A stretch of 64,000 nt of DNA from Flabesymbios commensalis (lineage: Eukaryota; Annelida; Polychaeta; Terebellida; Flabelligeridae). Both the position numbers and the translations under genes were made by a program. Positions within the stretch are counted from its first letter, which is position 1. Each line of letters opens with the position of its first letter. The DNA is taken from assembly GCA_964017125.1 (NCBI GenBank), contig OZ024912.1:64400390-64464389 (forward strand), given 5' to 3'. This document shows positions 46,695-58,579 of the stretch, one piece after another. The notes beneath the pieces were generated by a model that saw nothing but the letters and a program-made list of their open reading frames with translations, ran no database searches and was not told the DNA's origin.

Positions 46695-47624
46695 CGACAG
46701 TCGTAAGTCTTTATCCGAACATCCGATGCTGCTGAAGCAAACGACCTTGGAATCGGACGAATTCAGACAGTGGCATAGCGCTCGGGTGATGGTGGACCCG
46801 AGTCTATGACGTTAAGCCAATTTTGAGTTACCATTGTAAAAAATGTGCTCGATGGGAAAATAAATCCCGTAAGTCACAAATTTATTATCGTCATTCATTA
46901 TCGTCATAGCTCGTCATTCTTGATAGTTGTAAAATAAATCCAGAAAGATATATTTGTTATCGTAATTTATTAACGTCATAGTTTGTTCAATATTGGTATA
47001 TTTTCCCTTGTAAGTCATGAATTCATTCTAATATTTCAGTCTATTCAGTGACACATTTACTTAATAGAGATGAAGGTTGACAGTGATCTTATTCCATCTT
47101 CGTACGTTTGATTATTAACAAATACATCGATTAAAACTGTATAAAACCGTATAAATTAATTTAATGATTATTATAGATTTTGAGATTCTACAGCTCCAGC
47201 CTCAATATAAGAGATACCGTGTCGTTGCTCCAATGTCAGCTGAACATTGGGCAATAAGAGGGCGTACTGGCATGGCACAGGAAGTATAAACTCCCATTAA
47301 TCTCTCCCACAGACAGACTGCTGGTGTATAGCGTGCAGATTTCTCATGAAATCCCGTTTTTATGGTGCCACAAGTGGCTTGTCACCTCAGTGTCAAATAA
47401 ATAATCAAACTAAAGACAGCATGTTCAACACCTTTGAACTGTTGTAAACGTCAACATTTCCGCGTAATGCACACATCTTCAAAATTAACCACCGAAATTA
47501 ATAAAAAGGGGAGGAGTTAAAATAAATATAGAGATTAGCTCACAGCCGAAAATAATCTTTAGAACAGAACAACATACACAGGAGGGAATTCAGTCATTTT
47601 TGCAGCAACCTGGTGTCATCAACT
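46695..47624. other. Unique AT-rich stretch, no gene seen
   Basis: Short direct repeats of TTATCGTCAT near 46885-46925. Otherwise nothing. Confidence 0.4.
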
Positions 47625-47925
47625 AGGCTTAGCATGCTTTACAAAAAAATAGAGAGTTAGCCCTCTCAATTGAGATGTAGACCTGACAGTAGAAAAAGGG
47701 GCAGCACACAAACCAAAAAGAGACCGTTCTCAAATTCTTTATTTATTAGAATTATACCTAATTGGGATAAACTACCATCTGATGTAAAATTAGGGACAAC
47801 TTCATAGCCTTTAAAGCTAGATTGAGGAAGTCGGACTACATTTTGAATCCCCATGCAAACCTCTCCCTGTGGCGCAATAGCACACAAAGTGCTCCTGCCA
47901 CGTAACTTTCAGATTCAGATTCATA
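47625..47925 (+). mobile_element. LINE 3' end (C-terminal ORF2 remnant)
   Basis: In one frame: RGSTQTKKRPFSNSLFIRII, then PNWDKLPSDVKLGTTS. After a frame change: FKARLRKSDYILNPHANLSL. The pattern NSLFxR..P.W..LPSDV ... FKARL is characteristic of LINE (CR1/L2-like) C-termini. A stop and a frameshift separate the two parts. The 3' flank has AGATTCAGATTCA, a typical short-repeat tail. A minus-strand frame of 73 codons over this stretch is a shadow. Confidence 0.65.
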
Positions 47926-48188
47926 TTGTATTTACTCTGAAGAACATAAAGTATCTCAGGTGAACAAGAACTATTTTAAAAATCTGGTGCTAAATAGCAT
48001 TATACATTCAACAACAAAATTGTTACAGTAGGCCCTACATGGTATAAAAGACTACGTCAAGCCTGGTATTATCAGGTATTAGCTGCATTTAGTGGGCAAT
48101 AAACACAAGTCTGTCTCAACATCAGCTCCATATTTACGCATACATGCATCCTAATGAGCAATGGATGAATATCCCTGTATCACTGTGT

Positions 48189-48262
48189 AAGCTGAACGCT
48201 GGTTGAACGCTCGGCCAACGCTGCAGACGTTAGCCAAGCATTCAAACAACTGCCTTTGTTAG
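48189..48262. repeat. Family C hairpin (copy C18)
   Basis: GCTGAACGCTGGTTGAACGC, then CTGCAGACGTTAGCCAAGCA. Arms partly matched. Confidence 0.5.
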
Positions 48263-48499
48263 AAACACCAAAGATCATTTAGAAAAAAATGCATTTTTAA
48301 AGATAAACCGTGAATCCTTTGATCGATCGGTGACATCTTTAAACCAAAAATCTTTCTCGTGTTTAATTTATTATCCCGTTTTTAAACTGCCAATAAATAC
48401 TTAAGTCCTGCAGTTAATCTTCCCACACATGTTGTCAACGCGTGACTGAAAGTCGTTTGAAGCACTAAATGTCAGACAGATAAACTCATCATAAGCCGG

Positions 48500-48625
48500 A
48501 TCTGGTGCTTTAATGCCTTGCTGATCTGGGGCTTTAATGTCTTGCTGATAATGCCTTGTTCATCGGGTGTGTTAATGTCTTTCTGATAATGCCTTTCTCA
48601 TCTGGTGCTTAAATAATGCCTTGCG
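48500..48625. repeat. Degenerate tandem repeat, about 30-bp unit
   Basis: GTGCTTTAATGCCTTGCTGA, GGCTTTAATGTCTTGCTGAT, GTTAATGTCTTTCTGATAAT and TGCTTAAATAATGCCTTG are imperfect copies. Confidence 0.65.
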
Positions 48626-49526
48626 GGAGGACAACACCAAGATATAAAAGCCAAATCGTCATATCTCACCCAATTTTCAACCGATCTTCTTGAAATTTGA
48701 CACAGGTTTTTTCACCCCGGAACTATTAAAATGGACAATTGATCCGGAATTATACGGATAAATCCGAAATTTATTTTAATTTCCCACAGCGCCCATAATT
48801 TTAAAGATTTTTGAAATCCGTTTTGATCATGTTCCTCTTGGCCAGGTCTTCAAATGCATCTTCTATACGGTTTTCGAGCAATCCGCAGGTTATGGAATTT
48901 CCATAGACTTGACCTATTTTTGACTGGTGATAACGTCCTTGTTAATAAGCAATTTTCACTCAATTGTTTCGCCTGGTAATTCCGTCGTTGGTCTTCCAGG
49001 TCTATCTCTCACGGTTTTCGGGCAACAACGCTTCAAAGGCGGGGGAGGGGCTCTATTAAAAGGTCGAGAGATAATGTAGGTCAAGGGGGTTGTGGGTCGA
49101 GGAGGTCGAGGAAAGTAATGTATAAAGAAGGTCGATGGGATTGTGAGACGAGGGTTTGTGGGTCGAAAGGGTGTTGAAGATATCCTTTTAGTGTCGCTTA
49201 AAATACTGGGAAATATGGGGGAAAAAACTGATAATATATATTTAAAAGCAGGAAAGAGCTAACATTTAAAATTGCTAGGAGGCCTATTATCAAGATGCTT
49301 CAGCTATATATAATATTTCACATGATATTTTACATAAATATTATAAGGTAAAAATGGTAATTTAAAAAGATAAAAACTGCATGTGTAATTAAGTTAATAA
49401 ATAAACACAGAATTGAAAGTTCACGCTGTCCAACATTGCTTGATTGAATTCCAGAGAAGGTGCTGGTGATTTAATGTGATTGAAAATATCATAGCAAGAT
49501 TGATCATGATTTTTGAAACGTAGCCT
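48626..49526. other. Unique stretch, no gene seen
   Basis: GGTCGA-rich run at 49062-49165 (GGTCGAGGAGGTCGAGG). CTTCTTGAAATTTGACACAG (48687) resembles dispersed-repeat sequence. Confidence 0.35.
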
Positions 49527-49587
49527 ACAATACGTTGGCACAACGAAGGGCGACGTTCGCCCATCGTTATGCCAACGTATTGTGTGG
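49527..49587. repeat. Family C-like hairpin with divergent arms (copy C19)
   Basis: ACAATACGTTGGCACAACGA and TCGTTATGCCAACGTATTGT pair almost completely around GGGCGACGTTCGCCC. The arm sequence is unique to this copy. Confidence 0.7.
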
Positions 49588-49737
49588 TCGGGGACCTGCA
49601 GCCATCACTAGAGGACAGGCATGGACCCGGTCAGAACAGATGAGAATAGAGACCGATGGAAAATGAAGCCAATCAAATCAGGCCCATGCATGAAATAACA
49701 CTTCTGCGTGTGTGAAGGTCGTTCCCCCAAACTGGAG

Positions 49738-49812
49738 ACAATGGCCCAACCCTGAGCCATCATCCAAAACATTGGCCCGTTATTGAACTGACACCAGTTG
49801 TGTTTGTTGAGT
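49738..49812. repeat. Family C fragment (C20)
   Basis: GACAATGGCCCAACCCTGAG, ACATTGGCCCGTTATTGAAC and the tip TTGTGTTTGTTG. Apex missing. Confidence 0.5.
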
Positions 49813-49989
49813 TGAGCGGGGAATATAATACCTGATTAGGCCATGATTTCATATGGCCTATATTCAGTTAGGAAACCATCGGATGCTATATTAAATTTAT
49901 ATAGGATGGTAAGCTCTTTATCTGTGATTTCAAATATCCACCGCACTGAGTTAAGGCGACAATATCAGGCCAAAATCATCATTTTTTTG

Positions 49990-50390
49990 TAAACTTTATA
50001 GTCCATAGTCTTTAAAACCTTGGGTTGCGCATTTACCAGTTTGAAAATAATAAGAATTGAGAAGTGGCTATTTTGAATTTGAATAATTTAACATTTTCAG
50101 GACATATCCCTCCCTAAAATCTCACATTTTGTTACATGGTAATGGTCTAGCTATCTGGCACAGTTTTTCAGATATTACGCAAATTAAAGTCAATAATGGC
50201 CGCAAGTTGGCGATTACGAATTTGATCAAGTTGAAATTTTTCAGGGCATATTCATCCCTGAAACCGCACATTTTGTTCAACAGTATGCCTTATTGTCTAG
50301 CTATCGCATGGCACCCAGATATTATGCATATTACAAAACGAATTGCTGATATTCGGCCAAGCAATTATGAAATAGACATATAGTATACAT
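49990..50390. repeat. Dispersed repeat with ACATTTTGTT / GGTCTAGCTATC units
   Basis: Two to three units: CCTCCCTAAAATCTCACATT (50109) and CATCCCTGAAACCGCACATT (50252), each followed by TCTAGCTATC and GATATTA(C/T)GCA. The left edge GTTGCGCATTTACCAGTTTG is shared with 15268. Confidence 0.6.
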
Positions 50391-50787
50391 TTTAAAGCGA
50401 TACATAGAAAATTGCTAAGTGAATCGGGTTGAAGAGAAACTTTGCCGATCGGGGAAAAATCAAGGTCATAGGTCATAGAAAGGTAAAATGTGAACTCAAG
50501 CAAGGTTTAGGCATGATTAACCTGTAGGCCTATGTTAAGTTTAATGTTAAGTTTAACGCGAAACAATTTATAGCGCTAAAAGTGGAGGACAGACGGACGG
50601 GCCGCATGACGACAATAGGCATCCTCCAAAATTTGGATGAGGCCTAAAAACATGACGTGGGATGGCTTTGCTACTTTAATTATAAAGCCTCCACTCCCGC
50701 TGCTACAGATATGCTAAAGGGCCTACACAGATAAAATTGAATTATAAACATTATTTTTAAAATTAGTCATTGTCTTGAAAGCCCTCC
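50391..50787. other. Unique, no gene seen
   Basis: Nothing recognisable. Confidence 0.4.
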
Positions 50788-50845
50788 TTGCTCATGTTGG
50801 GTCACGGATTCTGCCGACGTTGACCTAATGTTGAATGAACATATA
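50788..50845. repeat. Family C fragment (C21)
   Basis: CTCATGTTGGGTCACGGATT, then GCCGACGTTGACCTAATGTT. Decayed. Confidence 0.45.
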
Positions 50846-50980
50846 AAAAAAAATAGTAGCTGCCACCCTCGAGGGTTAATACGGATGAAAGTTACATGTA
50901 CTAAAACCAGTGGTAATTCTACGCCGGGCCGCCAACATGAACACCTGATCAACCCGCCACCAGAAGCAATTCCATGTCGC

Positions 50981-51178
50981 AACCCTTAAATCGCTGTAAC
51001 CATAGTTTTCATACTTTTATGAGGATACAAACAGTCTGCAGAGTGTATTAAAGTATTTTATTTTTGTATATTTCAGCTAATGAAAATGTGGCTCGCTATC
51101 GCGATCCACAACCTAATTAGCTGAAATTTACTGAAAATAATTATAAATATTTAATACATTATTCAGCACATAAGGGTT
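50981..51178. repeat. Family A relative with new arms (subfamily A'')
   Basis: Ends AACCCTTAAATCGCTG and CAGCACATAAGGGTT. Hairpin TTTCAGCTAATGAAAATGTG ... CTCGCTATCGCGATCCACAA ... TTAGCTGAAA. The apex is that of family A but the arms are different and still pair. Confidence 0.6.
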
Positions 51179-51558
51179 CAGACAATCAAAAGAGTCATAC
51201 TTCTGATCCATTCTACCATTTAGAGATCCAGACAAAATCAATTAACATGATGGCTGGACGGGTATCCAGTCAGCAATGGATTCGGAGAAAATAGAAAACC
51301 CAAGCAGCGATTATTTAAGTGGCTTATTCGTCGTCTAATTCTTGGCCTAATTTGTCTGAGGGATACCGCTCGCCCATCTCTCAAAACACCTCGCGATTTC
51401 TGTGAAACGCAGTGACGTCACCGGAAACCGTTTTGAATAGCAACTCGATGGAAACAAAGTTATATACCACCCCTTCCCCATACTTCATTGTATTAGCCGG
51501 CTAAAATATTAGTGGTCAAGGCTATTGAGTTTCACAGAACCAACAATCATGGGATGTT
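51179..51558. other. Unique, no gene seen
   Basis: Nothing recognisable. Confidence 0.4.
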
Positions 51559-51838
51559 AGGTCACCTTTGTGCACATAATATAGATTAAACTGATCCAGG
51601 AAAACATCCTGAGGATGGCGAGATAAATGAGATGACACTGCACTTAATGCATCACACCGCAGAACCCCAAAGTTGAGCCCTGACGGTCTGCGGCCGAGCA
51701 CACTACCTCTCGGTCATGGAGGGTCCCCACGATACTGAATTTTACACTGCACTGCACTGGGAAAAAAACATTTGTTTCTTTGAAACTTGATTGCCAGCCA
51801 GGGTGAAGAACCAGCGATCTCCGACTTTCCACAGGACA
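51559..51838 (-). repeat. tRNA-type SINE, family M (copy M4)
   Basis: On the minus strand: ATCTCGCCATCCTCAGGATG, TTTTCCTGGATCAGTTTAAT and GTGCACAAAGGTGACC, as in the other copies. The body includes GAGAGGTAGTGTGCTCGGCC. Confidence 0.65.
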
Positions 51839-52293
51839 AACATGCGAAACATATCTTCCTTAAATAATCATATGTTTACATACTGATTCTAAATAAATTC
51901 ATAAGATATTTTGCATCCCTGTTCTTGGACATGTATTTCTTCATTTTTAGGTGAGCGGTTATAAAGTTTCCCACGATTTGCAATGCTTTATGTTAGTCAA
52001 ACAATGAATCTTCGTCAACCACCAGAACCATAATCACCCACACTAACCCCATTTACCTCTTTAATTCCCTGCTACGTTATCTTATTTAAATATTCAAGTG
52101 GGTGAAAACTAATTTGGGACCAAACATTTGCAAATCGTCATTTCATTCCAAATAACAGTGATTTTTCATCGGCTAATCAAACAAATTAAAAACGACTGTA
52201 GTTAAGGGTGAAATGGTTAACGTTTACTCTCCTATTCATTGAAACAAATGAGAACATAACTTTGAATGCGTCCATATTGAGTAACGTTGAAAT
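51839..52293. other. Unique, no gene seen
   Basis: Nothing recognisable. Confidence 0.4.
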
Positions 52294-52395
52294 ACCAGCA
52301 AACATATGTGTAACAGTTGTACAATATTGGACCAACGTCTAAGACGTTGGGCCGACGTTGTACAAATGTTATACAAATGTTCTGTGTTTGTTGGG
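52294..52395. repeat. Family C palindromic element (copy C22)
   Basis: Tips ACCAGCAAACATATG and TTCTGTGTTTGTTGGGT. Arms GTACAATATTGGACCAACGT and ACGTTGGGCCGACGTTGTAC. Confidence 0.85.
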
Positions 52396-52447
52396 TACAA
52401 ATGGATGACAATAACAGCCCCACAAATAATGTCTACAAGCACAGGTT

Positions 52448-52520
52448 ATTGGGCCAAAATTGGCTCAATATTGGGCCAACAACATTCGTGTTGAACACGA
52501 TATCGAGCCAACGTTATACC
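52448..52520. repeat. Family C fragment (C23)
   Basis: ATTGGGCCAAAATTGGCTCA and CGAGCCAACGTTATAC. Partial. Confidence 0.4.
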
Positions 52521-53104
52521 GATTCACGTTTTTATGGAACTAGCCTCCAGAGGGAATTAAAAACCGTGGCACATTGGAAGATCCCCCAAAAGATATTTAT
52601 TTTCCCAGAGCGATCTATTGCTGCGCATATTTGATGTTGGCCAGATATCTGATTCATATCTACTAATTAAATTCAGGTCAAGGGAGCTTTGTCTTAATTT
52701 TATTCACGATTACTGTATACACAAAATAATATTTTGAACAAATGTCTTTGAGGTACAAATTTGCTTCTGGCAGCTATACGAGAATAATCATGTGTTAATT
52801 TTCCCAGAAACTGTTAATAGATGCCATCGACAGTTAACATCAAACTGTATCTTCTTTCACAGAGCTAGAATTACGACAACATCATATTAAAAAGCATCAG
52901 CGATTTTTTGCTCTGTGTTGATAAAACAATAAAAAGTTTATACATATTTAAATGTACTTGTCATGTTTTTAGCACACTAGAACAATACTCGCTGATATTT
53001 TGACAATAATGTTCTGGAAAATGTATCTGAGTAACCATTCGGGTGGATCGTGATCAAGTCATTTCAGCGTTATTTAAACGTGTTTTTGGTGACAGACTAT
53101 GTTT

Positions 53105-53165
53105 GGATAAAATATTATCTCCGACTTTCCAAGCAGGCAGCTTCAACCACTGCACTAGAGCCTCC
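53105..53165 (-). repeat. SINE family M head fragment (M6)
   Basis: TCCAAGCAGGCAGCTTCAAC, then CACTGCACTAGAGCCTCCGC, matches the tRNA-like head of copy M2 (21148-21188). Confidence 0.55.
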
Positions 53166-53253
53166 GCCCAGATAATCTAGTTTAAAAAGCACATAAAAAC
53201 ACGTCTACCTATAAGGCATTTACGGCGCTTTAGCATGTTATCATAATAATAAC

Positions 53254-54078
53254 AGTACAGAGCTAGGATAGGTAACACACATCATGTCTTAGTGTAAAAT
53301 GTCACCATACAGTACAGAGCTAGGATAGGTAACACACATCATGTCTTGGTGTTAAATGTCACCATGCAGTAGAGAGCTAGGATAGGTAACACACATCATG
53401 TCTTAGTGTTAAATGTCACCATACAGTACAGAGCTAGGATGGGTAACACACATCATGTCTTAGTGTTAAATGTCACCATACAGTACAGAGCTAGGATAGG
53501 TAAAACATATCATGTCTTAGTGTTAAATGTCACCATACAGTACAAAGCTAGGATAGGTAACACATATCATGTCTTAGTGTTGAATGTCACCATACAGTAC
53601 AGAGCTAGGATATGTAAAACATATCATGTCTTAGTGTTAAATGTCACCATACAGTACAGAGCTAGGATAGGTAACACATCATGTCTTAGTGTTAAATGTC
53701 ACCATACAGTACAGACCTAGGATGGGTAACACACATCATGTCTTAGTGTGTAATGTCACCATACAGTACAGAGCTAGGATAGGTAACACACATCGTGTGT
53801 GATAGTGTTAAATGTCACCATACAGTACAGAGCCAGGATAGGTAACACACATCATGTCTTAGTGTTAAATGTCACCATACAGTACAGAGCCAGGATAGGT
53901 AACACACATCATGTCTTGGTGTTAAATGTCACCATACAGTACAGAGCTAGGATAGGTAACACACATCATGTCTTAGTGTTAAATGTCACCATACAGTACA
54001 GGGCTAGGATAGATAACACACATCATGACTTGGTGCTAAGTGTCACCATACAGTACAGGGCCAGGATATGTAACACAG
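53254..54078. repeat. 57-bp minisatellite, about 14 units
   Basis: The unit contains CAGAGCTAGGATAGGTAACA, CACATCATGTCTTAGTG and TTAAATGTCACCATACAGTA. 57 bp equals 19 codons, so a VLNVTIQYRARIGNTHH frame stays open. Units differ by a few bases and small indels. No evidence of coding. Confidence 0.95.
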
Positions 54079-54397
54079 GCAGGGTGGTAACGTAAAGTTT
54101 TACTGGCCACAAGGTATATGATAATTTAGGGTTGTCGGCTTTTTCTTCGGCTTGATAATTAAATAATCACATGGTGACTTCAAAAATAGGATGGAGATGC
54201 TTCTCATGCATAAACAATTTTTTTTTAATTATAATTCACACAAGTAAATGTTGTTTTTATCAAATATAATTAATTCCAATTTTGAGGTTGTTGATCGCGC
54301 CTGAAACAAATATGTTAAATTATGCCAAAGCAACATGACACATTGTTGCACTCCGGGTGACTTTTCAATCAAAAATAGACTTGGCACCTTGTTGCTC

Positions 54398-54592
54398 CAG
54401 AGGGACGAATTGTGGGGAGCCTCTGTGATCGAGAAGTAGCGAGCTCGGCCTCAGACCTCCAGGTTTCGAATTTCAAATCCTGTGTCTGGAGGGCAGTGTC
54501 ATTTCATACATCTCACCATCCTCAGGATGTTCTCCTAGCCCAGTTTAGCCTATGTGCACAAAGGTGGCCTAAAACCCCATTCATTTTATTTC
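54398..54592 (+). repeat. tRNA-type SINE, family M (copy M5)
   Basis: CATCTCACCATCCTCAGGAT, GTTCTCCTAGCCCAGTTTAG, ATGTGCACAAAGGTGGCC and CCCCATTCATTTTATTTCA. The head is shortened. Confidence 0.7.
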
Positions 54593-55084
54593 ACGTTATG
54601 TAAAAAAATTATCAAAAGAATAAAATTCGAAATAAAGGTAATTCAGTTGTTTTTGCAGGTAAAAATATCGTTAGATTCATCCATATAGTACACCATGCGT
54701 GACACGCCACTATGGATTTAGAAGTTGTAATTGTATTTTACAGCAAACTTTAAATTAAAGTCGCTGACGTCATATGGACGTATTTTCTTATTATGTGCAT
54801 CATGAATCAATGCAGTAATTTCACAGAGGACGTTGAACTCAGAAAAACAGGACATTAAGTGGGAATAACAGTTATATAGACAGCACCCACTGAACCTGTT
54901 CACATACTAAACTCATGTGATCCCATCAGATGTTCAAAAGATCAAAAAATGAAAAGCTACTCACGGCAAACATGTACCTTATGACCTGTCAATGTTTGTA
55001 ATCAATAACAAAATAAATTAAATGGTACTGGGCATGGTAAATTCCCCTTTGCTTACATAAAGGACAACACGAATATTTTTTCTA
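54593..55084. other. Unique, no gene seen
   Basis: AT-rich, nothing recognisable. Confidence 0.4.
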
Positions 55085-55331
55085 AGCCCTTAAAGCGCTG
55101 AAATAAGTTTGCATAAACTATGGATATCAAAGGGTTTTTCAATTTCAAGTCATCATAAATGTCTTAGTCAGCTCTGCCCGCATCATTTGAATACCTATAT
55201 GTTATGGGTCTACGGTCATTATAAATAATTTTATTATTTCAGTGCGGGGACAGTCTTGAGACGTCAAAATCTGCCGTTTATAAACGTCAGAGTCTGACGT
55301 CTAAAGACGGTTCTCGCGCTGGAAGGGTTAA
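55085..55331 (+). repeat. Family B MITE (copy B12), near full length
   Basis: AGCCCTTAAAGCGCTGAAAT ... CGCGCTGGAAGGGTTAA. The hairpin is well formed with two GACGTC-type arms. Confidence 0.88.
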
Positions 55332-55720
55332 CATTTACGGTAAATAAAATGTTTGTTATGGCTTCATCACCACCACCACCATCACTACCACCAAGGAATC
55401 ATGCTACCACCAATGACACTTGTCTTTATAATATATTGTTAAGACGAATAGCTTATTCGTGTGATGTGAATGCACAAGGCTATCCTATTTTCTCGAAAGA
55501 TAGGAGCGAAGAAACAGCTGTAATGTACAAGAGTTAAGCCAACGCTAAATTAATGTTAGGCTATCGCCTAAACAGTTGGACTAGACTTCTGGCCAATGTT
55601 GGATCAGGCTGCATGGAATCTCTGGGACGTGACTAACCTAAAGAAACAGGATGAATTATCAATTATCCCATTTACGTCCAAGGAAACTGCCACGATCACA
55701 ACAAAGTACCTTGTCCAAAT

Positions 55721-55812
55721 CTCAGCAAACACACACATTGGTCTATTGCCCCGGGCGTTGCGCCACCATTGAGACAACATTTGGCCAAAGTGTCATGCTT
55801 CACGTTGGCAGG
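55721..55812. repeat. Family C element (copy C24), degenerate
   Basis: CTCAGCAAACACACACATTG ... CATTTGGCCAAAGTGTCATG. The apex has decayed. A further trace lies near 55541-55605. Confidence 0.5.
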
Positions 55813-56079
55813 GGGACTGTCTTTCCATGAAAAACAACCTATTTTAAAAAAACACAACCCATGAGATGTTATTCTGATAAAGAAGACGCCTTCAACTAAC
55901 TCTAGAGGGTCGTTGTCCTCGTTCAACTCCTCCTGAAGGGTTTACAAGGCAGACTGTCTGTCATTAATAGATACAGATGGACGGGCTGCACTATAGAAAT
56001 CACAACGGATTGTCACGAGAATATGTGGACATGAAACGTGCAGCCAGTCCACAAACATAGAAGACAAAACACAACATTA

Positions 56080-56505
56080 AACCGTTTTTTCATCTCCACG
56101 CGACACTGTCAATCCACACGACAGTGTTTCCATCCGCGTGACCGTGTTTCTCTCCTTGATGTTGTTCACGACTCGTTTCTGCTGCATTATCATGTTTCTG
56201 TCTCCGTTAACTGTTTCTGTCTAATTGTGTTTTCTGTTTGTACGGCCATGTTTCTGACCATGTTTCTGTCCATGTTCCTGTCCGTTTGACATGGTTTCTA
56301 TCCGCGCCAATGTCTTTTTGACTGTGTTTTTGTCCACGCAACCTGTTTCTGTCTATATAATACATCCGAGTTTCTGTTTACACTACCCTGTTTCTGTCTG
56401 TGCGGCCCTGCGTCTGTTTGGATGACTTTGTTTCTTTTCGAACTATAAGCCTATTATATTTCTGTTCACACTGACAATGTGTCTGTCCGTGTTTATGTCT
56501 GCAGA
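56080..56505. repeat. Degenerate minisatellite of TGTTTCTGTC units
   Basis: At least 15 copies of (T)GTTTCTGTC(C) or close variants at irregular spacing of about 15-40 bp, with CGCGTGACC- or CCATG-like linkers. Confidence 0.75.
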
Positions 56506-56789
56506 ACAATTCCTAATTTATTTACAATTCCTTACTTTTTCCACTAACAGAGAAAGATATTGAGACAATATTAAAATGGCTTCACATTACATGATTAAAA
56601 GCTATGTTTTGTGCGATACACACAAAACACACCCACACATTATTAAAGATATTTCTGTGTCTGTGACCAGTCACAGACAACACACCAACTTGTTTATCAG
56701 AGACGGCAGTACATCCGCAAAAAAAAGAGATGAAAATAAGAAAATCCAAATAAATTGTGGGCTTTTTTTCACAAAATTGAAAAAATAGT

Positions 56790-57900
56790 GATGTTCTATG
56801 CCACATTATCAAAATCAGAACCTAAGATGTCATTGTTGCAAGATAGAAATAGATAACTCAAGTAACTGATAAAAGCAGGGCACATTTTATTCCACCTCCT
56901 GAAATAAAATGCCCTTTGAAAAGTGTTTACCCAGCTACGTCTAAGCAGGTGATGTAATTGATATTGACATCTCCAACCAAGACATGTGCCTTAGATCCAA
57001 TACCCACCAGTCTCTTAAAATCACATGCTGAACTACTGCTGACCCCATATTCTTGGAAATCAGACATCTTCCCAGACGTGCTCAAGTTATCACACATAAA
57101 TCCGCTGTTGTGCTGTCGTAGAAACCTTCACTATTTTGAGACCAGTTTCAAATTGCTAGGAAAAAATGTTGCAAAACGTTTTTGCTCCAATCTAGAGACT
57201 TGTCTTGCTGAATGTTCAGAATGACTTATTGAGAAATTTAGATGCGAAAACAACCGTCTGATTATGTTGTACCTATCCGCAGCCTTTGACACACTGGACC
57301 ACAGTGGAGTCATTGGCCTATTGGATGACTGGTATGGCATCTCTGGAAATGCACTCCAGTGGTTTGCCTCAGAGCTGACGGATCGACAGCAAATGATTGG
57401 TATAAACATATTTACAAGGATTTCAAAGCAGCACATGTTGGTGAGCCACCCCAAACAAAGTATGGAGTTCCCCAAGGCTCTGTCATTGGGACGCACCTTT
57501 TCACACTCTTCCCATTAAAATCATTTGTAAGCATAATGTGTCACTATCTCTATGTTGATAACACATAGATCTATGTCACATTATCCAAGTCAGAACCTGA
57601 GATGCCATTGTTGCAGGATTGTCTGTTGTACGTTGGTGACTGAATGAGAAGTAGATAACTCATGTTAAAAACAGAAGTTTTACTGTTTGTAGAAACAATA
57701 GGCCTACAGCAAAATTATTGAAATAACACCAACAGCAAATTATCGAAATAACACCAACAGTCTTGGAATCGAAATCTTGGGATTATAGTGTTTCATCGCT
57801 GTCTAAATATCAGAAAACATAATATCACATGTCTGTCGTTCTTACTACTATCACATTCGGGAGAAGCTTAAACCTCCGAACCGTACTCCTGATCTTCGTT
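56790..57900 (+). mobile_element. CR1/L2-like LINE remnants (reverse transcriptase)
   Basis: TSPTKTCALDPIPTSLLKSH (from 56967) and IFPDVLKLSHINPLL match the conserved entry to the RT domain of the CR1/L2 group. LYLSAAFDTLDHSGVIGLLD (from 57267) carries the catalytic AAFDTLDH block, and GVPQGSVIG, then HYLYVDNT, are the next RT motifs; YVDNT stands where YADDT is expected, so the active site is altered. Between the first two blocks a large part is deleted, and the frame changes at least twice. A piece at about 56792-56870 repeats 57570-57665, so parts of two copies or a duplication are joined. Confidence 0.8.
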
Positions 57901-57933
57901 CATCATACAAAAATGAATTATTTGTTCGTTGGA

Positions 57934-58110
57934 TAAACCCGTTCAGCACGGGGACCGTCTTTATACGTCAGAAGATCTGTAGATCCATAGAATATCTATA
58001 ATGGTAGTAGACGTAGATAAGATGGGTATTCGGATGGCGCGGAAAGAGCTAATTAAAACATTTACGATGATTTACAATTGAAAAAAATAATTCAGCGTTG
58101 TAAGAGTTAA
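57934..58110 (-). repeat. Family B MITE (copy B13), hairpin mostly lost
   Basis: AACCCGTTCAGCACGGGGAC, then a short hairpin remnant, the conserved middle, and TTCAGCGTTGTAAGAGTTAA. Confidence 0.72.
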
Positions 58111-58218
58111 GACCATGGTGCAAGAAGGATACTTTTAATACCCTATTTTTTTGTTGAATATCAACTGTAAAGATATTTCAACCATACAATGTTAGCCTGT
58201 AAGAGAAGAGCAGACTGC

Positions 58219-58285
58219 CCAGCAAACACAAAACATTTGTAAAACATTTATACAATATTGAACCAACCGTTTTTGTGATTGCTAT
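58219..58285. repeat. Family C element (copy C26), right half lost
   Basis: CCCAGCAAACACAAAACATT, then ACATTTATACAATATTGAAC, then directly TTTTTGTGATTGCT. The apex and most of the right arm are missing. Confidence 0.65.
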
Positions 58286-58579
58286 ATGAGTTGCTCTTGT
58301 AGTTAGAGTCTTGTTTGGTTTTATAAAAAAATTGGGGTAGTCCCTTATCGGTGCAAATCATATCTTTATGGGATCAGCTGAGAAGTGACTTTACCTTGAC
58401 ATCATCGACTAAGACCAGCTGATTGACACGGCACGACATGACACTCACCTGCAACATACAAGAAACACACCCAATGAGATAAAAGGCTATATCATAAGTA
58501 TATTCTACATTCTCAACAATGCTAATTATATGCACACGCACAATAAATTTAACTAAATAATATTCAAAGGCATCTGCAA

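Noticed and set aside
53406-54095. VLNVTIQYRARIGNTHH repeat protein
   Set aside because: By-product of the 57-bp minisatellite; no start context or splice signals.
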